This document shows positions 15,054-22,448 of a stretch of DNA of 33,871 bases, one piece after another. The stretch is from Bdellovibrionales bacterium. Lineage in GTDB: Bacteria > Myxococcota > XYA12-FULL-58-9 > SYDY01. The position numbers and the translations under genes are program-made. The notes beneath the pieces were generated by a model, which saw only the letters and a list, made by a program, of their open reading frames with translations, had not been told where the DNA came from and searched no databases. The stretch covers positions 1-33,871 of the forward strand of contig SYDY01000046.1 in assembly GCA_005801425.1 (NCBI GenBank), read 5' to 3'. Position 1 is the first letter of the stretch. The number at the start of each line of letters is the position of its first letter.

Positions 15054-15365
15054 TTAGTTTGGCTTGGGTGCGTCGGTTGTCGACTTGTTCTCTTCTCCGC
15101 ATTTCTTATCTGCACCACATTTTTTGTCAGCGCAGCATTTTTTATCGGCACCACATTTTTTATCAGCACAACACTTTTTGTCGGCACCACATTTTTTATC
15201 AGCACAACATTTTTTATCCGCACCACCACAGCTATTGGCCCCACAGCCTTTGGCTGCGCCTTTATCGGCCTGAGTCGTCGTAGCACAGCCTGTCATCGCA
15301 AGGGCAAGACCACCCAGCGACAAGGAGAGAGCCAGAGCACTTCGTTGAAGTTTATTGGTTGTCAT
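15054..15365 (-). CDS. Cys-rich RiPP precursor with ADKKC repeats (bufferin/HvfA-like metallophore)
   Basis: The 103-residue precursor begins with a Sec-type signal peptide (basic LQR, then a hydrophobic stretch to about residue 25). It ends in AMTGC27, a possible lipobox. The mature part carries C41 and C46, then seven hexapeptides ADKKC(C/G) at residues 49-90, alternating CC and CG endings, for 12 Cys after Cys27. HvfA-type precursors carry repeated E-G-K-C-G units whose Cys is oxidised by the MNIO enzyme. The K-C-G motif here is similar, while the K-C-C units differ. The start has GAGGA before the ATG. Secretion with modified cysteines suggests copper or other metal binding in the periplasm or on a membrane anchor. 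Confidence 0.85.
   Translation of the reverse strand: MTTNKLQRSALALSLSLGGLALAMTGCATTTQADKGAAKGCGANSCGGADKKCCADKKCGADKKCCADKKCGADKKCCADKKCGADKKCGEENKSTTDAPKPN
15096..15221 (-). repeat. Tandem 18-base coding repeats (36-base alternating unit) in the precursor gene
   Basis: Seven 18-base units encode ADKKCC or ADKKCG (residues 49-90 of the precursor). Units alternate, giving a 36-base super-period, with a final extra CG unit. Such near-identical repeats are prone to copy-number change by slippage. It is coding sequence, not a CRISPR array. Confidence 0.92.
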
Positions 15366-15552
15366 AGTGATTTCCTCATAAAAAGTGTTTTTTTTTGCTT
15401 TGCATCAACAAGCAGCGACTGCAATACGTGCAGCACCCAAAATAGACAACATTTTAAATCTGGGCAACGCAAGTATTCGCTCAAAAATCAGCAACACATT
15501 GAATGCAAGTACAGGACGCACTACAGATGTTTCTCTATACTTGGGGGGGTCC

Positions 15553-16851
15553 ATGAATCACATGTCTGTGCGGTATGCACTTTGCTTTGGGATGCTCATG
15601 TTATGTCATTGCGCGCAAAACAGCGATGACACGCCACCAACGCCTCCACCCAATCCTCCCGTCACACCACAAACCCCCGATCCTCCTGTCACACCCGTAA
15701 CACCTGATCCTCCTCCACCTGTCTCATGCCCCGAACATTCCCATGCCACAACCGACCAACAGTGCGCATGTGATGATGGTTATGTGGTCAATGCTGAAAA
15801 AACAGGATGCATCATCGCCCCCTCTGCTGACGGCCCCTGTGCCGGAACCTGCGGTCAATTGCTCTACAATGCATGTACCTGTGGTAAAGACGATCCATGC
15901 AAATGGGCCAACGATGGTTATTGCGACAACGCATGCGCACAACAAACCGCTGAACCGTTTGCGGATGGGACCGATTGTCCCGTTCCATGCACAGCCAACG
16001 CCGATTGTGGTCCTGGCCTTGCATGCAATGCAGGGACATGCATCATTGACGGCGCCGTCGTTCCTGCAGGACCTGTGCCCCAATGCACCGATATCCCTGA
16101 TTGGTACTGTCCAGACGGCGAAACCCAATGCGGCACAATCGTTCCGTTTGAACCCGATCATGGAACGGGCTATTGGGATTATTTGATCAACGGTGAAACA
16201 CAAGAGAATCAATACCGAAGCTTCATTCGTCGCGACACCATGCTGCTCATCAAATATGCCGCAGCCAAAGTGGCATGTCTTGCGCCCAACTGGCCCGGTA
16301 ACGGAGGTGAACTTGGCTTGGGTGACATGAGCGAAGGCAATGGCGCGATCCCTGGCGCATCCATCAATCAACCCGGACATCCCGAAGGCACCCATGTCAA
16401 CGGCCATGATATGGACATTGGGTACTATCAAGTGGGGACACCTAACAACCAATTGCGACCCATCTGTCCGCACGCAGAAAACGGGCAAGAAGCCTATCAT
16501 TGCGTAGGCGCCCCCGACAAATTGGACCCATGGCGCACCGCACTTTTCATCGCCCACATGCACGATTCGCCTCAATTGCGTGTGATTGGCGTTGATGGCA
16601 AAGCCGGTGTGATCATCACAGCCGCTGTCAAACAGCTCTGCGACGCCGGATGGTATCAGGGCCCTGCATGTCAAAACCTCAAACTTGCCTACGAAGTCAC
16701 CGATCAAGGCCGGGGATGGTTTTTATTTCACCACCATCATTTCCATATAAGCCTAGGCAACTGGGTCGCACGCCCAGCCGCCCCTGCGATCCTAAGCCCA
16801 CGAACTTCCGGGCCTTCGATGGAATGCATTGTGCCGGGGTGTGGCAAGTAG
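15553..16851 (+). CDS. Lipoprotein with Cys-rich region and MepA-like murein endopeptidase domain
   Basis: The 432-residue protein has a lipoprotein-like signal (MSVRYALCFGMLMLCHC), a proline-rich linker (PPTPPPNPPVTP onward), two Cys-rich modules (EGF-like CACDDGYVVNAEKTGC, then CTCGKDDPCKWANDGYCDNAC and CTANADCGPGLAC), and a C-terminal zinc-peptidase domain. The latter has H281-V-N-G-H-D286-M-D288 (the HxxGxDxD of MepA/M74 and LAS peptidases) and HHHHFH at 393-398. It would cut peptidoglycan cross-links or another D-peptide substrate on the cell surface. The start is ATG 15553 behind a run of G; the upstream open frame has no signal. It is divergent from the precursor gene. Substrate is inferred from family only. 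Confidence 0.75.
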   Translation: MNHMSVRYALCFGMLMLCHCAQNSDDTPPTPPPNPPVTPQTPDPPVTPVTPDPPPPVSCPEHSHATTDQQCACDDGYVVNAEKTGCIIAPSADGPCAGTCGQLLYNACTCGKDDPCKWANDGYCDNACAQQTAEPFADGTDCPVPCTANADCGPGLACNAGTCIIDGAVVPAGPVPQCTDIPDWYCPDGETQCGTIVPFEPDHGTGYWDYLINGETQENQYRSFIRRDTMLLIKYAAAKVACLAPNWPGNGGELGLGDMSEGNGAIPGASINQPGHPEGTHVNGHDMDIGYYQVGTPNNQLRPICPHAENGQEAYHCVGAPDKLDPWRTALFIAHMHDSPQLRVIGVDGKAGVIITAAVKQLCDAGWYQGPACQNLKLAYEVTDQGRGWFLFHHHHFHISLGNWVARPAAPAILSPRTSGPSMECIVPGCGK

Positions 16852-16890
16852 GATATTTCCAAATCCTGCAACCTCGCATATGTCGGCACC

Positions 16891-17991
16891 ATGGGATCAC
16901 AGGTGGTGCTTGATATAAGTCATGATTTTCCTATTCGCACGGCAAGCCCTGTTCACTCAGGCAAAGTACGGTCGGTCTATTGGCTTACCGACGCCGATTC
17001 AAAAAATCTAATCAAAACACGTGGCTATGCGGTGGAAGAAACCTGCCAACTTGGGATCATGATCATCAGCGATCGCATCTCTGCATTCGAGTGCATTTGG
17101 CATGCAAAAAACGATTTGCGTGGTGTGCCCGGCAAAGGTGCTGCGCTTAACGCGATTTCCGAGCATTGGTTTAAAGAATTTTCAAAAGCTGGGCTCGCGG
17201 GCAATCATATCGTGGACACACCTCATCCCTTGGTGTGGGTTGTGCAACGCGCCAGGCCCATCATGCTTGAAGCGATCGTACGCGGCTACATCACCGGCAG
17301 CATGTGGCGTGCATACAGCCAGGGCAGCCGTGAAATATGTGGCATCCCACTGCCCGAAAATTTGAAACAAGATCAACGTCTGGTTGAACCCTTGGTCACA
17401 CCCACCACCAAAGGTGTCCTCAAGGGCATTGATGGTATTCCCGAAGCCGATGATGTGGATGTCAGCCGCGATGTGATCTTGAGCCATCTTCAAACATTTC
17501 ACATCAACCGCCGCGAAGATATCTCGCGTTACGAATCGCTTCTTCTTGGCGGCTTCCAATTGATTGAGCGCGCCCTTGAAAGTCACGGACTTTTGTTTGT
17601 GGATACAAAATTTGAATTTGGTTACGTCCGTGGCCCTGATGGCAATGACGAAATCATTTATATCGATGAGGTAGGCACACCCGATTCATCACGTATTTGG
17701 GACAAAGCCGAATATGCTCAGGGCCATGTGGTCGAAAATTCCAAGGAAACATTCCGAAAAATATTATTGAGCCATCTGCCCGATCCCGATGTTTTGCTCA
17801 ACAAGTCCCGTTTTGAAGAACGCAAACACTTGGCGGCGACCTACCTCTTACCACCGGCCGCAATGCTTGAAATAGCCGCCATTTACCAAGACATGGCAGA
17901 AGTGATCACAGGCAAGCCGCTCATTAGAACCGATCGGCCACATGAAGAGATTATGGATACGCTCGGGTCTGTGTTGAAAATTTTGCAGTAA
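16891..17991 (+). CDS. purC: Phosphoribosylaminoimidazole-succinocarboxamide synthase (SAICAR synthetase)
   Basis: The 366-residue protein shows PurC landmarks in order: GKVRSVYW, SDRISAFE, EAIVRGYITGSMW, EPLVTPTTK, VDTKFEFGYV and IDEVGTPDSSRIW. It joins aspartate to carboxyaminoimidazole ribotide with ATP, a late step of purine synthesis in the cytoplasm. The longer, roughly 365-residue form (with a C-terminal extension after the DSSRIW motif) is known from some proteobacteria; the short form is about 240. The ATG at 16891 gives a clean N-terminus 39 bases after the peptidase gene. A palindromic repeat starts nine bases after its stop and may end the transcript. Confidence 0.95.
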   Translation: MGSQVVLDISHDFPIRTASPVHSGKVRSVYWLTDADSKNLIKTRGYAVEETCQLGIMIISDRISAFECIWHAKNDLRGVPGKGAALNAISEHWFKEFSKAGLAGNHIVDTPHPLVWVVQRARPIMLEAIVRGYITGSMWRAYSQGSREICGIPLPENLKQDQRLVEPLVTPTTKGVLKGIDGIPEADDVDVSRDVILSHLQTFHINRREDISRYESLLLGGFQLIERALESHGLLFVDTKFEFGYVRGPDGNDEIIYIDEVGTPDSSRIWDKAEYAQGHVVENSKETFRKILLSHLPDPDVLLNKSRFEERKHLAATYLLPPAAMLEIAAIYQDMAEVITGKPLIRTDRPHEEIMDTLGSVLKILQ

Positions 17992-17999
17992 AACAGAAT

Positions 18000-18053
18000 G
18001 TAGGGGTCGTTCGTGAAGGACCCTAAACAAGGCGGTTCGCGAACCGCCCCTAC
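18000..18053. repeat. Short compound palindromic repeat with GTAGGGG/CCCCTAC ends
   Basis: The 54-base element starts GTAGGGG and ends CCCCTAC. Its left half is an imperfect hairpin (GGGTCGTTC / GAAGGACCC, one mismatch), and its right half is a perfect 18-base palindrome at 18031-18048 (GGCGGTTCG / CGAACCGCC). It is a shorter relative of the element at 11177-11293. It lies between converging purC and the large lipoprotein gene and could fold in transcripts from either side, although no T-run follows. Confidence 0.75.
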
Positions 18054-18145
18054 ACAAAAAGCCGCAATTTATTGCGGACACACCATCGGCTGTCCGGTAC
18101 ATCCATTCGAGATGTGGGACTCAAACAGCGCAACAGCGGGAACAG

Positions 18146-21100
18146 CTACTGGCATTGTTGAAACAAGGGCCCCGTCACTTCCGTCAGATCCTCCGGAAGA
18201 AGCGGCGGGGACTTTCCCAATTCAGGAAAGATACGTCCAGTCACCACAAAGTGGTCATTGTGTTCGCCGCGCCCTGCATATGCCTCACTAAAAGTCCACA
18301 ACGTGCCTTCAGGTACACTTGCCAGCGGTGCAACATTAATCGAACCAAGATCGATCTTGGGCAAATCCATTTGCATGATTGAATCACGAATAATCGCAGG
18401 GATCACAGCAGACATCAGTGAATCAAATGCTTCGGTAAGGGCTGCCTGGTTCGCAAAGTTGCTTAAGCCAATCACTTCCACGCGGACTTGTGGGTCCTTC
18501 GATGGATGAATCACCAATTTGTGAATTGCGTTATCAATATGAAATCTGGCCGTAAAAATGACGCTGGTACGCAGTTTAACGCGCGTTATTCCGTTCACTG
18601 CAGCGCCGCCCGCGACGTCCATGGCATCAAAAAATTGATTCAAATCAATCGCAACATCAAGATCCAATTCACCCGCCGAAAAAACAACTTCATCCGGTGT
18701 TGACCCAGGCATCATCACCGGTGGCAAACCGGCATGCATGGAAATATCACCATCCACACCCAAATCTTTGTCCAAGACTTTTTCGGCCACAGCAATCACA
18801 TCATCCATTTGCATGCCGCCTGATGCCCACATACTCCACAGGATACGATTGATAAAATCATCTTGCACCGCAAGCCCGATCACAGGATTGTGACTTTGCG
18901 ATGCCTGCTTGGAGAAATCAGCACGTGAAGTACCTCGCTTAATAGAACTGAAGGAAAGCGCCTCCGCTTCATCAATCATATCTTCCACGGGGATCGCATC
19001 CACGGTGAGCCCCAATTGCATGCTTGCGTCGTCTGTGGAGGTCCGACCTTTGATATCAAGCCGCTCAGCCAAGGCTTGTGCGCCCATATGCACTTCGGCT
19101 GGCGTGCAGATATCCATTCGGCTCTGCAAGAGAGGCTTGCGCAGCATTTCTTCAAGACGTCCTGGGATTTGCTCTTCAAGGGTGTTGACCAAAATATCTT
19201 TGATCATGCCATCAAGAAACAAGAACTTGGCGCTGTCGACCACAATATTGGTGGCTTCATTGATAAGGTGAGAGGCAGGATCAGGAAATGGAAGCAATTC
19301 CAACTTCACGTCAGGACAATCGTGATCGCCCGGGCTCGCATCGCATTCAAGAACCACGTTCACGCAATCACGGCATGTGACCGCTGGGATCCCCAAGCGT
19401 GCCGCGAGTCCAAGATCCAAGGTCAGTGCGAATTTCTTAATTTTGATCACCATGCTGCCGTCAACTGACACATCCGGCGCCGGAGGAAGCGGGATCTGTA
19501 TCGTCGTATCAACAGGCAATCGAAGATCATGCATACTTACGCCAACCACCAGACCGCCATTGCGCAACGTAATCTGATCGATCTTGATCGAGGAATAGGT
19601 AAACGCACCGCCTTTGCGTGCCTCTACGCCAAGCCTACCACTGTCCGGTCCTGGCAAAAGAACCACAGGGAACCTTGATGTGTCCTTGCAGTATGCGGGG
19701 ATCGTATAAGGTGGCGTGATTGCTCTTTGCTTTCGACCACTTAAAATATCGCACGTATCGGGCTGTACCACCGATGGCGCTTTGCATTCAGGCGGCGCGA
19801 CGCGCATCATGTCGTCGATCAACGTATTGAAATTGGTGCGATCCAGCATCACTTGGGCCACGCTCACCAAGTCATCAAGTTCTGCCAACGCAGGGCCATC
19901 CACGGTACCGCGAACACCGTCATCCAAGAACTCTTGGGACATAAATACAGTAATACCTTCGGTCACTTGATAATCACGACGCGATTCTTCTGATGTAATC
20001 ACACTATCCGATGCAGCTTTCCATTCCGCATCACACACAAAAAAATTGTCGGGATTCACCGACGGATAATATGCATCGCTTGCAAGAAAAGAGGGGTACA
20101 CCACGCGGCGATTGCCACAATCGTCTTGCGCTTCAGCACGTACAGTATTGAGGCCCCATTGGATCTCTTGTTCAATCACAACACGGCTTGTTCCCATACT
20201 TGTGCGACCATTGATCATCATACTTCGCAGACCACTGCCAGCATCTTGGCCACGCCATGACAGTTCTACACGTGCCTTCTTATCAACGAAACCATCGGTC
20301 ACAAGAAAGTGTGAACCGCGCACCGGACGCCGGCCACCGTCTGCATCGGAAAGTTCAATGGAGGGAGGCGTGGAGTCAACACTTATCTCCATCTCTTTGG
20401 GACTCAACGAAGAACCGGCGATGTTCGCCGTCATACGATAGTCGCCCTCGCCATTGATCATAAGTTGGCCTTTGGCGTTGGTACTAAGCGTTTGTGGAAC
20501 ACATCCTGCGGCAGTCACACGGCAAAGGCCATACTGAACCGACGATGTCACCACGTTGCCCCATGCATCCATGGCGCGCGGGGTAATCGGTAAGCCGACG
20601 CGTTCAGGCAAGCATGTATCAGGCGTCTGCAAAACATCGTCCCACATGATGGGTGCGCCCGCGTTCACACGCAAAGACGCAAAACGCATCGTCGCGATAT
20701 TCGCCTGGGGCGGAACACAAAAAACCTGATAGTCATCCGCCAGGGTCACAGAAAAGCCACTTGCATCGGGTTGCAAGCCTGCTCGAGAAGGCAAAACCCC
20801 TGACATAGGTTGAACATCAATACGAAGGCCCGTGCTGCTGCTTCGAGGATTATTGAAACGATCCGCAGTTTGGCACGTCACACCAACACGCTCGGTGGGC
20901 AATGCTGCCACACGATCAAGCGTTGCGATGGTTCGCGCGATAGGACCTGCAATCACTGTGAATGTTTTGGTCACCTGCTTGCGAAGTCCCACACTTCGAC
21001 ACCCAAGGTCGTAATGATCGGCCCGTGTTGAGCTCACATTGTATACACCGGTGGCCGTTTGCACGAGCTGAGCACTCGCCGGGATATCGAGAAGTACGTC

Positions 21101-21601
21101 GGTGCTGCCTGCCGATATATTGCCATATCGATCAACCGCACGGCATACAAAACGCGCGGGATCACCCGCTTCTATTTCGCTTGGGGTCAAACTAACCTCA
21201 AGCTCCTGCGCATCGGCTGGGGATACCTCCAACGACTTACCCACAGCATCGATCACTGCACCATCGGCCGTTTGACAACGTATCTGGTAGGTACTTGCAA
21301 CGGTGGGCACAAACGCAAATGAACCTGATTGTGAACCCGGCGTCGCCACGCCCAAGCCTTGGGTAGGGAGCGACCGAACAATCAATGAAAGCTCTCTGGT
21401 CGGCGTGTTGCCACGAAATGCTTCGCATTGAACGGACAAGGCCGTGCCTGCCGTAATACGCGATTGGCTTAAACGCGTTGTAATGCGAACGTCGCCTGGA
21501 CGCTGGTCAGTCGGCGTACCGCTGGTTCTTCCGCAGCCCGACACCAGGGCAAATAAGAGCCCAAAACCCAGGAACAACATCTGTTTATGACATGCGATCA
21601 T
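18146..21601 (-). CDS. Very large Cys-containing lipoprotein with Ig-like segments
   Basis: The 1151-residue protein has a lipoprotein signal, LLFALVSGC, with lipid-attachment Cys at residue 23. Residues 37 to about 410 contain at least three or four Ig-like beta-sandwich segments. Each has a 'RVAxxCxxxDRFGN'-style core (VRCRAVDRYGN-like at about 155, VTCQTADRFNNP at about 243, PRAMDAWGN at about 342) and paired Cys. The second half (about 520-1151) is a separate unknown region with paired Cys and long amphipathic stretches. The start has GAGG just upstream. It is probably outer-membrane or surface located; no enzyme motif was seen. A long envelope protein of this style is typical of deltaproteobacterial groups. 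Confidence 0.72.
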   Translation of the reverse strand: MIACHKQMLFLGFGLLFALVSGCGRTSGTPTDQRPGDVRITTRLSQSRITAGTALSVQCEAFRGNTPTRELSLIVRSLPTQGLGVATPGSQSGSFAFVPTVASTYQIRCQTADGAVIDAVGKSLEVSPADAQELEVSLTPSEIEAGDPARFVCRAVDRYGNISAGSTDVLLDIPASAQLVQTATGVYNVSSTRADHYDLGCRSVGLRKQVTKTFTVIAGPIARTIATLDRVAALPTERVGVTCQTADRFNNPRSSSTGLRIDVQPMSGVLPSRAGLQPDASGFSVTLADDYQVFCVPPQANIATMRFASLRVNAGAPIMWDDVLQTPDTCLPERVGLPITPRAMDAWGNVVTSSVQYGLCRVTAAGCVPQTLSTNAKGQLMINGEGDYRMTANIAGSSLSPKEMEISVDSTPPSIELSDADGGRRPVRGSHFLVTDGFVDKKARVELSWRGQDAGSGLRSMMINGRTSMGTSRVVIEQEIQWGLNTVRAEAQDDCGNRRVVYPSFLASDAYYPSVNPDNFFVCDAEWKAASDSVITSEESRRDYQVTEGITVFMSQEFLDDGVRGTVDGPALAELDDLVSVAQVMLDRTNFNTLIDDMMRVAPPECKAPSVVQPDTCDILSGRKQRAITPPYTIPAYCKDTSRFPVVLLPGPDSGRLGVEARKGGAFTYSSIKIDQITLRNGGLVVGVSMHDLRLPVDTTIQIPLPPAPDVSVDGSMVIKIKKFALTLDLGLAARLGIPAVTCRDCVNVVLECDASPGDHDCPDVKLELLPFPDPASHLINEATNIVVDSAKFLFLDGMIKDILVNTLEEQIPGRLEEMLRKPLLQSRMDICTPAEVHMGAQALAERLDIKGRTSTDDASMQLGLTVDAIPVEDMIDEAEALSFSSIKRGTSRADFSKQASQSHNPVIGLAVQDDFINRILWSMWASGGMQMDDVIAVAEKVLDKDLGVDGDISMHAGLPPVMMPGSTPDEVVFSAGELDLDVAIDLNQFFDAMDVAGGAAVNGITRVKLRTSVIFTARFHIDNAIHKLVIHPSKDPQVRVEVIGLSNFANQAALTEAFDSLMSAVIPAIIRDSIMQMDLPKIDLGSINVAPLASVPEGTLWTFSEAYAGRGEHNDHFVVTGRIFPELGKSPPLLPEDLTEVTGPLFQQCQ

Positions 21602-21742
21602 TCAACATCCTCACCGCATTATGACGCGCGACTCGCTGCAGCTCGCTTAAAGAAGATCATGTAAAGCACGAAAAATGAACGCTGTACACACCCACCAGGC
21701 CATACGCGTAAACAATTGGCACACATCAAACCCAACTGGTGA

Positions 21743-21760
21743 CACCATTCGCACCATTCG
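21743..21760. repeat. Tandem duplication of a 9-base sequence in a divergent intergenic region
   Basis: CACCATTCG occurs twice in direct tandem, between the start of the large lipoprotein gene and the UPF0158 gene, about 50-70 bases before the latter. It may be a binding-site pair or chance. Confidence 0.4.
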
Positions 21761-21812
21761 GGTTTTTCGCGTGACATACATATTCATGCGATAGAATCAG
21801 CACGTGGAACGT

Positions 21813-22448
21813 ATGCAAGAGACACATATTGATTGGGCCGCGCTGTACAGTGCTTTTCAATTAAATACGCCGGAGATCGCGTGTTTTTTGAATCTTAATG
21901 AGGGCACAGTCCAACGGGTCAGTGTTCATGACCCAATCAATGCGCGTCTTCGGTCGAGTCCGCTGCTCTATGCGCCGATTGAAAACATCCCATCCCGACT
22001 CCAATACGACTGGGTCACCGAATTTCTTCCAAGCGTCGTCGATGAATTTCTACGTCAGCGGCTTGAAGTTGCCATCAATGGCAAGGGTGCTTTTCGACGC
22101 TTTAAAGACATCTTAATGAATACTGCCGAGGAACGGCGCCATTGGTTTGAATTTCGCGATCGTAAAATTCGATTGCGCATCATCGAATGGGTGATGGAAC
22201 AAGGATTGCGTCCTAACAATCCCCCTCCTTGGGATTCAGAGGGTCACATTGAACTCCATGGGGAAGAGGCCTGCGCTCCAACACCGATTAAAAAAGTCCC
22301 ATCATTGCCACAAAACTATAAAAACGATGCATTAAAAAATTTTTTAATCGACTGGATGGAACGACACGCGATCAAACCCATCAGCCCCATTTTGATCGAG
22401 GCATTGGCCTTTGATCTCTCACAACACTTTAGGATCAGTGCACCTTAG
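21813..22448 (+). CDS. UPF0158 family protein
   Basis: About 211 residues. The central segment GKGAFRRFKDILMN, followed by RRHWFEFRDRKIRLRIIEWVMEQGL, is the signature of UPF0158, an uncharacterised bacterial family; no function is known. The C-terminal 60 residues add a charged tail after the family core. The start is ATG 21813 with GGA four to five bases upstream. A GTG at 21804 would add three residues and overlaps that site. It converges with the TPR gene and their ends overlap by 14 bases. No signal peptide, so probably cytoplasmic. Confidence 0.75.
   Translation: MQETHIDWAALYSAFQLNTPEIACFLNLNEGTVQRVSVHDPINARLRSSPLLYAPIENIPSRLQYDWVTEFLPSVVDEFLRQRLEVAINGKGAFRRFKDILMNTAEERRHWFEFRDRKIRLRIIEWVMEQGLRPNNPPPWDSEGHIELHGEEACAPTPIKKVPSLPQNYKNDALKNFLIDWMERHAIKPISPILIEALAFDLSQHFRISAP

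Noticed and set aside
15096-15221. Regular 36-base repeats suggested a CRISPR array.
   Set aside because: The units are contiguous without unique spacers and encode ADKKC hexapeptides in frame within a signal-peptide-bearing ORF.
15039-15629. Plus-strand open frames over the Cys-rich precursor, rich in Phe-Phe and Thr.
   Set aside because: They are the antisense reading of the repetitive coding region; the minus-strand frame has a signal peptide, a Shine-Dalgarno and the operon context.
18000-18053. Canonical rho-independent terminator for purC.
   Set aside because: The hairpins are not followed by a T-run; the GTAGGGG/CCCCTAC ends and the sister copy favour a dispersed repeat.
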